From NCBI GenBank assembly GCA_032164295.1, contig JAJHTX010000007.1, positions 1,958,501 through 2,022,500 of the forward strand: a stretch of DNA of 64,000 nucleotides. The letters are read 5' to 3'. Position numbers and translations under genes: made by a program. The DNA comes from Inonotus obliquus (lineage: Eukaryota > Basidiomycota > Agaricomycetes > Hymenochaetales > Hymenochaetaceae). This document shows, in pieces, positions 49,513 to 62,417 of the stretch. Within the stretch, counting starts at the first letter, position 1. Each line of letters begins with the position of its first letter. Under the pieces are notes generated by a model. The model had not been told where the DNA came from. It saw only the letters and a program-made list of their open reading frames with translations, and made no database searches.

Positions 49513-51427
49513 TTTGTGGATGAAGAAGAAAACGGTGGATCCTTTCTTTCACTTTCAACTTTTCTGGATGACGGTCGGTTTGGTGTGTGTGTTGTTGTTG
49601 TTGTTTTCGTTGAATCGAAGAAGGAAATATGTGGATTTTATTATCGTATAATATGCATCCCCGTTATTCATTTTCTTTTTTCTTTTCACACTTTCAAACA
49701 AACAAACCTTTCCTTCGATTTTTTTTTCGTTCAATGTATGTGCAGCTGCGAGATAGTAGTAATACCGTCGCATTAACGAATAATTGAAATTAAAAAAGGC
49801 AGACGATAAGTGAACCTTGACATTATCTGTCGAGCATTTAGGTTTGCTATGAGGTCCTATCAATGACAACGTCGCTGTGCTGTACGGGATATAGGACGCA
49901 GGACACAAGACGGATAGGAGTGAGTACAGAAGTAGAGAACAGCGTTATCCAACAAGGGAAATATCATGCAGAATAAGCTCTTGTCAAGCCAAGGTCCCTC
50001 GTCGCAGCGAAAGACATGGTACTCCCACGATGAGGAGTACTACATAGTTGGGGTGACAGGACGTGGATGTATTGTTGAGGCGTGAGGCACGAGGCGAAAG
50101 ATAGAGATAGAGTGATAGGGAGCAGTATGCACGTTCGAATTATGTGCTTCTGCGTCTGCGTCTGCGTCAAAGCGGAAAACGGAAAGCGGAAAGAAAAAGG
50201 GCGTGCGTTGGTGAGTTTGTTGAAGATGAAGCCACCCAATTTATCTAGAGCTAGAGAAAGCTGAGATGCATATGTGCATATGCATACTATGCCGTAGAAC
50301 TGAACTATGCCGAGTACCTGCTTATTTCTGTTCGTTGTGGATTGGATTAGAACGTCTTGCTTACTTACTTACGTCTTACTTACTCACTTATTTTTACTCA
50401 TCATCAGGGGCCGCCTCAATACCAGAATCCCAGAATCCCAGATTCCTCCCCTTCTTTGTTCCGTGAATGGACTGGAGATTGGAGGTTGGAGATTGACCGG
50501 TACTGAACGCACGGACGTAAGATCTAGAACAAGGAAGGAACTCTTTCAAGTGTAAGTTTGAGTTTGAGTTTGTTCGCGGAAATTACAGAAATTATCTTGC
50601 CCTGTGTAACAGTGTATCACCGCATGAATGGTTGTCATGCATACCGTAGGTGTGCGTGATAGCATGATATTTCATATGATATACATGATTGAGATCATGA
50701 AATGCACCAGTACTACGTGAGATGAAGAGTTACGCGACGCGAAACACGCGAAACAAACGAGAACAAGCGGTTCTCTTGCATAGTGACGATCGTAGTCGCA
50801 TCAATATCAATATCAATACCAGATCAGTAGTGAGAAACTGAGAAAAGGAGAAAAGGAGAACAAGATTCTAGAACTTGAAGGCAGTCAAAGATAGCTTGGA
50901 CGTAGCGGGCGCAAAGGCAAAGGCGGAATCGGGAGACGTCGACGACTCGACTCGACGAGGAGGCTTTTGTTGAGTGAATGTAGATGGCTTCGGGTACCTT
51001 GCCAACAGTACTAGTGGCGCGGATCAAAAGAATGTCCTAATCAAGGCCAAGCCAATTGTTGTTTTGCATCTTGCTTTTCTTCTCTCACGTGCCTACATCA
51101 TGTATCACAAAAGGAAGGCCACACACACTTTTCACTCTCTCAAATCCCCTCATCTCTTCATATCTTCTCTTCCTTCCGCTTTCTTTCCTCTTTTCCCGAC
51201 TCCCGACTCCTTACTTTTTACTCTTCACCCCTTTTCACTTCTTTTGCTGCTCTTTTTATACGCTGTGCGTATCGGCCTGTGGCTTTCATCCAGACAAGAA
51301 CAAGACAGCTCCTCGACTCGACTCGCCCGCTCGTTCTCAGACTCTTCAGCTTGACGTATAACCACTCACTCACTCACTCACTCGTTAATCAACCACCTCC
51401 GATTCAATCCAATTCATATTCAAAAAA
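49513..51427. other. Intergenic region, 1.9 kb, upstream of the repeat protein
   Basis: No supported gene. The left part is T-rich. Near 51130-51270 there is a long CT-rich tract, and just before the ATG a CACT repeat (51363-51382), both typical of fungal promoters and 5' UTRs. Confidence 0.4.
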
Positions 51428-53140
51428 ATGAAATTCGTTGACACGATCTGTCTTACCGTTGGCGTACTTGCCGCATCCGTTGCTGCGGCTCCCATGGGGA
51501 TTGGGCGCAGACAAGACGGAAGTTTTGACGGATTGTCGTTTGATCAAATTGACGCTCTTACTCCTCAGTTCGGTCATGATGCGAATGTTAACCCGACGGG
51601 GACGGGAGATTGTGATGGTGCGGTGACTGGAGCGGATGGTCAACCTATCAAGGTCCCTTGTGATTGCCCACCGGATCGTACAACTTTCATCAACGTAAGT
51701 GATATCCATTCATCTGTAAAGATTACGACGAAATTTTTCATCTTACTGATTTTTATATTTGGTGATGTAGAGCTTGATAACGAACCTTAACGCCGGACAA
51801 GTAGTTAACAACCCAAGCGTAGGGATTTCTTTCCCAACGGACGACTCCATTCCTTCAATTCAAGCGCGCTTCAACGCTGCTTCCGTTACGCTTCAGAATT
51901 TGAATGGACCGGGTCAAGGATGTCCCCAGGCCTCTACCACGTGGACTGCACAATTGAATGCGATACTTTCCGGAGATTCAACTCCTCCTCCACCTCCTCC
52001 GGCAGACCCTACTACCACAGACGCCGCTCCAGCTCCTTCATCAACAGACTCGGACTCTGGTGCGAATAATGATGGAGATGGTGGCTTTGGTGGTCTTTCG
52101 TTCGAGGAGATTGACGCACTTACTCCGCCGTTTGGCCATGATGCGAATGTGAACCCGACTGGAACGGGAGACTGTGATGGAGCGGTGAATGGGGCTGATG
52201 GTCAACCTATCAAGGTCCCTTGTGATTGTCCTCCAGATCGTACACTTTTCATCACCGTAAGTTCCTTCATCCTTCCTTCCAAAAAAAAGGGAAACGTCGC
52301 GTGTTTACTGATGTTATTCTACTATTTCTATCTATAATCAACAGGACCTGATAGCGAACTTAAACGCCGGACAAGTAGTCAACAACACAGATGTAGGGAT
52401 TTCGTTCCCGACGGACGATTCGATCGCTTCGATTCAGGCTCGGTTTAATGCTGCGACTGTGACGCTTCAGAATTTGGAGGGCGCTGGGAAGGGGTGTCCT
52501 CAGGCGGCGACGACTTGGGGTGCTCAGTTGAATGCGATACTTTCTGGAGATTCAACTCCTCCACCTCCACCTCCGGCAGACCCTACAACCACAGACGCCG
52601 CTCCAGCTCCTTCATCAACAGACTCGGACTCTGGTGCGAATCCCAACCAGGGTGGTGGAGATGGTGGCTTTGGTGGTCTTTCGTTCGAGGAGATTGACGC
52701 TCTTACTCCGCCGTTCGGCCATGATGCGAATGTGAACCCGACGGGGACGGGTGATTGTGATGGAGCGGTGAATGGAGCTGATGGTCAACCTATCAAGGTC
52801 CCTTGTGATTGTCCTCCAGATCGTACACTTTTCATCACCGTAAGTTCCTTCTTCCTTCCTTCCAAAAAAAAGGGAAACGTCGCGTGCTTACTGATGCTAT
52901 TTTACTCTTTCTATCTATAATCAACAGGACCTGATAGCGAACCTAAACGCCGGACAAGTAGTCAACAACACAGATGTAGGGATTTCGTTCCCGACGGACG
53001 ATTCGATTGCTTCGATCCAGGCTCGGTTTAATGCTGCGACTGTGACGCTTCAGAATTTGGAGGGCGCTGGGAAGGGGTGTCCGCAGGCGGCGACGACTTG
53101 GGGTGCTCAGTTGAATGCGATTCTTGATGGTGCGAATTAG
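51428..53140 (+). CDS. Secreted protein of three tandem Cys-bearing units
   Basis: Exons 51428-51694, 51771-52256, 52345-52839 and 52928-53140 give 486 aa. A signal peptide ends at about AAAP, followed by a Kex2-type GRR. Three units of ~160 aa follow. Each starts at GLSF[DE][EQ]IDALTP, has NPTGTGDCDGAV, PIKVPCDCPPDRT and, after the intron, NLNAGQVVNN, VGISFPTDDSI and GCPQA. Each unit has four cysteines. Units are joined by a Pro/Thr/Ser linker with a run of six prolines. Every unit is cut by a phase-0 intron at the same place, and introns 2 and 3 are almost identical, so the last duplication is recent. Single-unit relatives occur in agaricomycetes as far as I recall, with unknown function; a wall or extracellular role is likely. 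Confidence 0.88.
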
Positions 53141-54279
53141 GAATTAGGAGTAAAAATCGCTGGGCTGGGGGCTGGGCACGGTTGTTCGGTCCTTCCTAGA
53201 TTGGATTGGATTGGCTTGGATTTCGTTTCGCATGCCACGCCGCGCCTTCACACACACACACACACTCTCTCTCTCTATTCCTGTTTCTGTTTCTGTCGGT
53301 TTTTGTTTTTGTTTCGGAGACTGGATGCATGTAGTTCATTCAGCGACATACATACGATGAAAAATTCCATTCATTTTTTTCGCTAGGTCACCGACTCGCC
53401 GTCCTAGGTCCTAACTCCTGAGATGACATCCGTATATCCGTCTGCCTGTGTGTTCCCGCCATCCGCTAGCAGTCGTTGTGCGTTGTTCCTCATTCTCGTT
53501 CTCGTGTGTTTTGGTCGGTTCGGTTACATCGTGATGTTCCGGTATTGAAATGATTACCGATTGCCGATTACCGGACTAGGACAGGGACAAGGGACAACCG
53601 ACAGTTCGTGCTACCGTCCGTCTACTCTGCTTTACCGCCCCTATGTACAGATGGTCAAGACTTAAGATTGGAAATATGAATAGTGGAAACTATACCCGGA
53701 TATCCAGAGATTCCGAATTGGTTTAGACTCGACTCCGACACTCCGACTCGACTCTTTTCGACTAAAGGGAGTTGTACGACTCTACTACTACTACTACGCG
53801 CTACGTGTACTACGGATACGGATACGGATACGACATACGGATACGAGATACGACATAGGACGACAACGACAACTTTTGACTTTTGACATGGTTTAATCTC
53901 CGTTTTCACCGACGTATCTAATCCTAAAAACGTATAATATATCGAGATCACTCTTCACTCACTCACTGGCCTTTCCGAATCCAAGACCCTCTTTCGGCTT
54001 CGGCACTGCCTATCTCCGTGTACCCGCGGATGACTACACTTTCAATAGTACTATGTAGTACTTGTGCTGCGGCCTGCGGCTTCGTCATAAGGACATTGCA
54101 TCCGTACACGTAACTATACTTATATCGGATGAGGCGTCACTAATCTGACAACATCGACATCGACTCACTCTTGCTACCTCAAGTCTTTCGATACGTCTCA
54201 CGGTCCTCACTCCCCCCCCCCCCCCCCCCTCTTTGCTCTCCACAACGCAGTCTGCACTGACCACCTGCAAGCGTGAAGA
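53141..54279. other. Intergenic region with simple repeats
   Basis: About 1.1 kb without a supported gene. It holds CA/CT repeats at 53249-53276, CTA and GGATAC repeats at 53783-53846, and a C tract at 54212-54229. Confidence 0.5.
54212..54229. repeat. Run of 18 C
   Basis: Eighteen C in a row, 50 bp before the start codon of the DUF6533 gene, probably in its 5' UTR or core promoter. Such runs vary in length between strains and are prone to sequencing error. Confidence 0.9.
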
Positions 54280-57068
54280 ATGGATTTGTTTGATATAGGA
54301 GATGGAGGGACGTTGCACCTCTCGTCGTTGGTTTCTCAGGCTATGGTCATTCGAGTAAGTCCATCTTCACTTTCATTAGATAATTAGTTAATTAGAAGAA
54401 TTTGGATTTGACTTGACTTGGGTTTATAGTATAGCGCAGGTTTGTCTCGTTTGTTTGGGATGGGTTTTTGGATTCTCGATGATTGATGACTGATTGGGAC
54501 GATCGATTTTTGTGGTATTGGTATTGGTCGGGGTGATGATATATAGTGGCTAATCTAACGATTTGGGTACGTACTTTCGTCCTCAACTCAACTTCAAGTA
54601 TAAGCATTACTCTGAACTGATTCGGGGTGCGCTGTAGTTGTATGAATTCTTGTTGACGATTGACACCGAGGTACGTTCTACGTGTTTGATCCTCAAGTCA
54701 AGTATCCTATTCCATTCCATTCCATTCCAACAGACAATCCAATCGAAGCGTTTTTGATACTGATACTGATACGTAGATCCGACTGGTCTGGCCATCTCGA
54801 CTTACGATTATCAAATTGCTCTACATGGCTAATCGATATTTGCCATTATTGGTCACTTTCTCGAATTTGTATTGTGAGTACTATTTAGTTACGACTTACA
54901 AGTTTGAGTTTGAGTTTGACCTGGGGCTTCGTTCGTTCGGTTTATATGCGCTGAATGCTGTATGCTGTATGCTGACGAGTTATGTTGTTGTTGTTGGTAG
55001 TTCTAATTTTGAACAAGAGGGAAGATGAATATGTAAGTTCAAGATGTGCTTTCGCCAGCTAGTGGAGGCGATAATAACTTATTCTCACCATATACGATAC
55101 GATGACGTCCTTTCTTTCGGGCTAGATATGCAAAGCTGCGTTATTGATCGTGGGATGTACGTCCTTCCTCCTTCTTCATTCCTTGCCTTCATTCTCTTCC
55201 TTTTCGCCGTCAATAATCATCGTGCCAATGACCCTGGACTAACAATCGAAAATCGACTTTTTAATGTAGACGCTTCGTTCACGGGGTTTTTCCTGGCAGA
55301 AGGTAACGTTTCATTTTAACGTGCTCTTACACAGTGGCAGAATCTTACCTTGGATTGGAATACGGAATACGAAATACGGAATACGAAAAATGGAATACTC
55401 AGCGGTTTTGGCATTACGAGTCTACGTCATCTGGCAAGCTCGAAAATCGGTTTTGTTCATTGTCGTTGGTGCTTTATTCGTGAGTACTCCGCTCTACGCT
55501 CGGATGTCGCATGTCGCAGCTCGGATGCGGGTGCGGACGCGAGAAAAACAACTTCGTATCCGAGTTTCACTAGCGAGTTTGCTAACGTCTGAATGATATT
55601 GATTGAATCACACTGTATTCCTGTATAGGCGAAGACAGGAGCTTCTTGTGCTATAACTTACTTTTATCTGACTTCGGCTTATAGTACGTGTTCGCGTTTT
55701 TCCGGTTTTCCGTTTTATACCCTTTCGATGTCCTTGAGACGGTGAACGCTGACGTTATTGACTTTGAAACTTTATGATGACTCACTCGGATGATCCGATT
55801 TCCGATTTGATTATTGGGTTCATTGGATTCCGCCTCCGCAGTGTCCCCGATAAATGTGTTCAGCTATGGATGCGAATGTGTTTTTACGAGACGGGTTGAG
55901 TGGATAACTATGCTTTTTGTTTTTGTTTTTGAGATTTGTATGTATGGATCTTCTTTTCTTTCGCTTTTTCGCTTTTTCGCTTTTTCGCTGTTTGCTTGCT
56001 TTCATACGGAGCGCGTTCTGACTCTGACGGATTTTTTGTTTTTGTTTTTGTTGTTGCTTGGTTTTGTGGGTGGGTAGTGATTTTGTCGATGATGGTTATT
56101 GCGAAGAGGATGCATCGTACGTATCTCGTATCTCCATTTCGTTTTCTTTTCAGCTTCGTTTCTTTCCTTTTCATTCTAGGAGACAGAGTGAATACTGATT
56201 AATTCCCTGTTTATAGTCCAAAAACATCGATCAGACTCGGAGCTGTTTGATATCTTGCTAAAAGATGGTAATACCTATTCCTATCCTATTCCTACCTATC
56301 CCCTTTCCTCTATCCCCTATCCCCTTTCGCCTACTACCTACTACCTACTTCGCTTGCCCCTTCTATCACGCTTCCTCATATCACGGATACGAAGATGAAG
56401 ATGAAGGTGTGGTAATGCTAATCAATCTTCTTCTTCTTTAATAGGAGTCGTTTATTGTATTTGTATTATGGGTACGTATAACACGAGATGCGTATGGAAC
56501 TTGTACTTAATCGTTCCGTAGGGATCAGTTTGATTAATCTCTTCGTGGTCAAATTCGCTCCTGTAAGTCACTGGCAGGTCCGAGAACTTCTTTCTTCCAA
56601 CTATCTTACGTCTCATTGGATTCGTTCTAAATTGACGATTGACTATTGATGACTGACGACTGACGTACTTTTTGGTATGGTACAGACGATCTTATCCCCT
56701 TTCCTCATCGTGTAAGTACACACGCATTGGCATCTGTATCAAGTCCCACTGCGCTATACCTATAAGACTCGGACATTCCACATTGGAATTGGTTTAGTTT
56801 ACGGCTCATTCGTTTTATTCATTTATTCGTTTTATTCATTTGATCGTTTTATTCATTTATTCGTTTTAGGACGCAAGGAACACTTCATAACATCCTATGC
56901 GCACGGTTGCTTCTCCATTTACGGGACACGAACGCGCGGAGGACGTCTGTTCTTGTTCCAACGCCGACGCCGATACCAACACCAACAACGACACCGACAC
57001 CGACACGCATGAAGATGAAGATGAAGATGAAGGCGGCGGAAGAAGATGGAAGCCCGGCTTTTGCCTAG
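54280..57068 (+). CDS. DUF6533-domain seven-helix membrane protein (copy 2)
   Basis: Exons 54280-54354, 54430-54439, 54547-54566, 54638-54670, 54777-54873, 55001-55032, 55126-55156, 55270-55302, 55403-55479, 55629-55683, 55842-55937, 56078-56116, 56217-56267, 56445-56471, 56522-56562, 56686-56711, 56870-57068 give 313 aa. The family core reads LYEFLLTIDTEIRLVWPSRL and LLYMANRYLPLL. Later helices include LALRVYVIWQARKS and FVVKFAPTILSPFLIV; then comes HNILCARLLLHLRD. The tail is repeat-derived: Pro-Thr pairs followed by four Met-Lys pairs. Exon lengths 10, 20, 33, 97, 31, 33, 77, 55, 27, 41 and 26 nt are the same as in the gene at 10370; one 81-nt exon there is split here by an extra intron. 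Confidence 0.87.
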
Positions 57069-60000
57069 TTGTTCATATTCGTGAATCGTGATGGGGTCTT
57101 TTCCTTTTCCGCTTCCCTTTCCCTGTCCCCCCAATCCGTTTCATTTTCCCTATCTTGTTTTCCCTTACTCTCCCTTATTCCTCTTTCATTTTTTTTAACC
57201 TTGTATACGTTTCTCGCATTTGTTTTTGCATTTGTTTTTTGCATTTGTTTTTTTTGCATCGTTGTACACGTCTTCTTGCATTTCTTGCATTCTCGCATTT
57301 TCTTGCCCTTGCATTTCTCGCAACTTTGCCTTGCATTTTACACGATAGTATTACGAATCAGATGGATGGAAAGATGAATGGTTGGTTGGTTGGTTGGTTG
57401 GTTGGATGTTTTTTTTCATGCCTTTGCCTTTGCCTTTTTGTTTTTTTGTAAAGTTCATACCTTTGCTTAGAAGTTTCTGATTTACGAGTACTGTGCTTTC
57501 ATTATTCATTATGGAGAATATTGATAGAGATTGAGACTTTACGACGTTCCTTATTTTTCTAGATTTATGTATTGTTAGTTATTATTAGTGTGGAGTGGGT
57601 CGGGTTCTGTATTGATTTTGCTATTTTGTTGTTTGTAGGTGTATGGTATGACATGTTTTTGTGTTTTGCGCACTGTGATACTACCCTAACAGTTCACCGT
57701 GACATAAAGCCGTACTGTACATACAGCACCTGCACCCTAGGATCTAGGATCTAGGATCTTGAGTCTTCTTTTCGTTTTGTTACATTCTAATTTGCAGATT
57801 CATCGGATAGTGGCTTTGTACGTTCCTAGACTATAATCATGATGTACATACTTATTCTCGACGAGTTGGATGGATGCTGGGCCCTGGGCCCTGACATTAT
57901 AAGACTTTTGATGTTTAGGATTAGGACTTCTTTCTGTTATCGTTCTCTTGGAGAATCCTGGATCACTGTGTCTTTGTTATACATGACATGTAGAAAGAGA
58001 TGAAGCTTTTACCCGAACGTCGATCTCCTAAAGTAGACTCGGACAGTCTTGGTCATCACACCCGTCGATCATTACAAGGTTCTATAAGTAGTAGTTGGTG
58101 TCGATCACTCAAGCGCCGTTTACTGACTCTGACTCTCGCCATGCAGCATGCTGCAACACCTCCCGAGTTCCGTTCCTTGTTTGCAACTTAGTGCACTACC
58201 TTCTCAACCGTAACTTCTACTCAATGCTCTAGACCACAATACACTTCTCGGCATCTTGGCATATATTCATCAATGCAACTTCCGTACGAGCTGCCAGACC
58301 TAGGGAGGTTTTACGGCGGGGTCGGCAAACGCATAATGAAATTTGAATTGTGAAGTGCTACTACTTACTCGGACCGTGGCGACGCTGTATTACTAGAGCT
58401 ACGCGCTTCTGGATAGCTATTCCGAGGCACCATTTCTAAGCTCTTCGCTCTTCGTTCTCCGTTCTTCGTTTAAGCGGCGAAGAGAAGAGGCAACGGCATA
58501 TGATGTCGAGGTCGAGAGAGCTCTTTCAATTATTGTTTGCTGCTTTCCATTCTAGCGAAGGTTGAAGGGACGACGACGACGACAACTCGGAGACTTGGAT
58601 TATTGGGCGGTGGTTAGGTGGTAGCCCCGGTAGCCCCTTTCCTTCATCTTCGACAACCAAATGTAGTTGACTTTCGTATCGGTTGAATGGGAGTCTGGGA
58701 AATTGGAGTCTGGGAGTCATTGGACCTACCAACAGATTATTATTACGGAGGTAACGGTAACTTCCACGGGTGCGTTGTGACATTTCGTTGTCTCGTTCTC
58801 ACGTTCTCACGTTCTCACGTCCCTTCCCCTCCACAATGCTCAGTGCGCACACACGACATATCATGCACACAAAGTGAACCAAGTGAGTATTTGGTTTTGA
58901 AGTTCTCAGAGATCTCAGATGGAGATTTGTTCGGGGAAACATATCACATATCATTGGTCTTTCTCATCACACAGAGCACAGAGCACAGCGCGAGTCGGCG
59001 TTGCGGATCGTGCTCGGATTGGAAGTCGATATTAATGGTTCAGTAAATGCAAAAGGTTATCGTGGTCGTGGGCAGAGATTGGCTTCGAACGAACGATGGT
59101 ACCCTCATATTTTATGATGTCTTCCCATCCGTATGATTGAAAAATCGCTATGCTTCACTCCTTACTCTTACTAGAGGAAGCGCAGATGATTAGATTATTC
59201 TCGGGCTACTGCTCCCTTATCACGAACACGAAGAACGAAAGACTAGCGAGTGGAGCTAGACGCTGTCTTTTTTCATCGATTGGGAGTTTTACCGCTTTCC
59301 TCTTCGTTCACGCTCCGGCGCTGCCACATCACTTGCAGGGAGCTATTCGTACTATCGACCGCGTTCCCGCACAGAAGTAATTTCGATTTCGGTACTACCT
59401 CGTGGTTGATGGAGGTAGGCTTTCGATTTCATTATTAGACCTCGAGGTGGAGATGATGTCAGCGGACTAGATTATCTTGACAACACCCGAATGTCCGATT
59501 ACTCGCGTAGCTGAACAACTCGTAAACGCAGCATCGCCTTGAAGCAAAGACAATAGCGCCAATATACTCGGGTCGGTGCATTGCGCAAACTTTACTTTGG
59601 GATGGTTTAAACCTGTGCTGGATAAACTGATCTTGGAATCCGAATGACCTAGATGTCGCCCTCTGTCTCTGGAGCACTTGGGAACCCGAAATACGTGTAT
59701 TGTGGATATTCCCGGAAGACCTTGCTTTTTCGGACGCGAAGCGTGGAGGGGCCCGATCTATCTGAACGGCCGTAGTGGAAGCGTTGTTCACAGGAATCTT
59801 TACCCCTCATCTCACAGGGCTTAATGAACTCTATCTGCCGTTTCCGCTCTTTGCTTCTACTTCTATTTCCGCTTCTCTTCTTTTAGCGTATTGGCGTGTA
59901 GCCGAAGCATCCGGACTAGTGGGATGGGCGGATGAGAATGAGCCGTCTTGTCAACGACTTCTATGTCAAGCGGAGAGGAGATCTGGTGTGCTGGTGTTGT

Positions 60001-60124
60001 TATAAGACTTGGTTGGCTGGCATCTCCGGAAGCTTTCTCTCTTCCTCTCGTCTTTCTCTTTCTCAGCACTGCTGTCGCTGTCGTATACCCCTCTCCCCCT
60101 CCACCACCGTCTTATACCCTCAAG
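57069..60124. other. Intergenic region, 3 kb, no supported gene
   Basis: The start is strongly T/C-rich (57090-57340), with a GTTG repeat at 57381-57405. Small frames are scattered over 58000-60000; none has recognisable content. It is the longest gene-poor stretch of the window. Confidence 0.4.
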
Positions 60125-62417
60125 ATGTCAAGCGATGCGTATTATATTAACACTACGTTCGGGGCGGCGATGTTGGGTTTGATAGTTGGGTCTGTGTAAG
60201 TGTGCAACGCGTAGTTGCTCTGTGATATCGGGCTGACTGTTTATACTGTTAGGCTATATGGGCTGACGTGCATGCAAACGTATGAGACTGCTTCATTGTA
60301 TATTGCATCGTGACTTTGTGTTAATGTGAAGGATAGGTACATCTACTATCGAGGCTATCCCAAGGATCCCACCGGTCTGAAGATCTTTGTTTTTATACTA
60401 TGGTGAGCAGATTCGTCCGACTGTTTACTTCTAGTACTCAGGATTGCGCTTTGAAAATCAAGGATACTTGACACCGGTCACATGGTGTTATCAACGATCA
60501 CGATTTATTGGTACGCTTGCTGGATGAATATTGAGTTGAGATATTTGCTGAGCAAGGACATAGGTACCTGGTACTGAACTTTGGAAATTTCGAGAATTTG
60601 GATGTCGGATACTGGGCTATGGACGTAAGTCCTGACGTACTTCAGACTACTTGTTCTGACCTGCGCCACTTTTCTTTAGATTCAAACCGATTTCAACGTA
60701 TGCAACTAATACTTCGTCGTTCTGTCCTGCTCTAAACATATGAACGCGTACATTTCAGGGTCTCATTGGGCTATTAGTCGAGCTGTTCGTGCACTTCCTG
60801 TGTCCTATGGTTCAAGTTGTAAACTCATTCTTTTCCTGCAGGTTTTTTGCTATGCGAGTCTGGAAAGTCAGCAAGAGCATCTGGCTCGTATCGATAATCG
60901 TAAGAGCTGAGGCTTTTTGCTATTCGACCAGCATGTCTAATCTATTACGTAGACCGTGCTCGCCTTCTTACACTTCGCTCTCGGAATCTGTACGTATTTC
61001 TCATGCGTTAAAAGCTCCGTTGAATATGGTCTAAATCAATACATGTCTTCTGTATTGTAGATTTTACCGTTGAAGGGTAAGCACCCTCTTCCATTACTCC
61101 ACCTTCGTTCCTGATCATCCGACCCGTGCTCATTGCTCATTGCCCATTTGCGTGGTTTTTTCTCATGTTCCCGTCCGGTCATGTAATCCAGGTTCCGACT
61201 CGGACGGTTTTCGAAATATTCCGAGTTGACGTGGGTGACTTGTGTGGGTCTTGGTAGTGCTGCGGCGTGTGATATGATTATAGCCATGTCACTTGTTTAT
61301 TATCTACTTCGGAGTCGGACAGGGTTCAAACAGTGAGTGACCAGTGAACATCGAAACATGTGTAATCTGATGCCTGTTTTTGTTATACGTGAAGATCCGA
61401 CTCGATCATTACGACTCTGGTACTGTATGCGATTAACACGGGATTGCTCACGAGTATTTGCGCGTTGGCTGCTACTATATGTGTATGTTCCATTTTTTTC
61501 TGTGCCGCTAGATGGGTTTTCTCATGCGTTTGGCGTATACTTGATTAGTTCGGAGTCATGCCGACGAATTTCGTATGGTTGGCCTTTTTCTGGTGTCTGG
61601 GAAAGCGTGAGTGGTTTTCATTTGCCATTTGCATGCGTCCTCCACCAAAACCCATATACTGACGAATCTTTCTCACCCAAAGTATACGTGAACTCCTTGC
61701 TGGCATCGTAAGTCCATATTCGTCTCTGTGGCCTACATCTCAATTGAATTGATGAACGGTTCAGGCTAAATAGTAGACAAGCTCTCCGCTTGCTCGCTGC
61801 GAACCCAGAAGCCGGAGGAGCAACCATGAACTTCCCAAGATACAGCACCTATATGGAATTTGATAAACCAAGATATACATATGGGAAGAGACGCGTTTCG
61901 TCGACTGACGTAAGTATTTCATTTCTTTCCCAGGTCACTCTAGTCTAGTCTATGTCATATTTCAAATCGATATCGAATCGAATCGAATCTGATTATTACC
62001 TGATTTACTTATTTGTGATCTTCGTTTTCACTTTTACAGGATATACCGGGACCGTTCTCACCGATCCAGATCGTAGTTGATACAACGAGGGAACAAAAGT
62101 CTGATTATGAGTCTATGCCTGTGAGTTATTTTCTCACTAACTCATCACTCATCGCTATTTGCTCATCATGTTCTTATGTGATTATGCTTATGAAATCGAA
62201 TGGAATCGAATGGCTGGACGGAATGAATCAGGGAACAATTCATAGACCTTCAAGTGATAAATCAGGACCACAAGTCTTACCCAACATCCCTACCATCCCT
62301 CCCATCCCTAACATTCAAGTCCAAGTCCCAGAAAATCCGAACGGAAGTGGGTCGTCAGGGTCATCTGGATCGTCTGGATCGTCTTCTCAAGGACATACAG
62401 TTCTGCGATTAGTCTGA
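60125..62417 (+). CDS. DUF6534-domain seven-helix membrane protein
   Basis: Exons 60125-60195, 60253-60279, 60337-60402, 60463-60510, 60564-60624, 60680-60697, 60759-60799, 60842-60899, 60953-60989, 61061-61076, 61258-61332, 61395-61482, 61549-61606, 61683-61707, 61765-61909, 62040-62120, 62232-62417 give 366 aa in consistent phase. Typical pieces are FGAAMLGLIVGSVLYGLTCM, QTYIYYRGYPKDPTGLKIFV, LDTGHMVLSTITIYWYLV, the DUF6534 signature AAACDMIIAMSLVYYLLRSR, and the C-terminal FGVMPTNFVWLAFFWCLGK with LYVNSLLASLNSR. The tail has Pro-Ile repeats and a Gly-Ser-Ser run. Function is unknown; membrane reception is only a guess. Two exons are 16 and 18 nt. Confidence 0.88.

Noticed and set aside
59459..59791. 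110-codon minus-strand ORF in the 3-kb gene-poor stretch
   Set aside because: It has no motif, no introns consistent with neighbours, and frames on both strands are similarly open.
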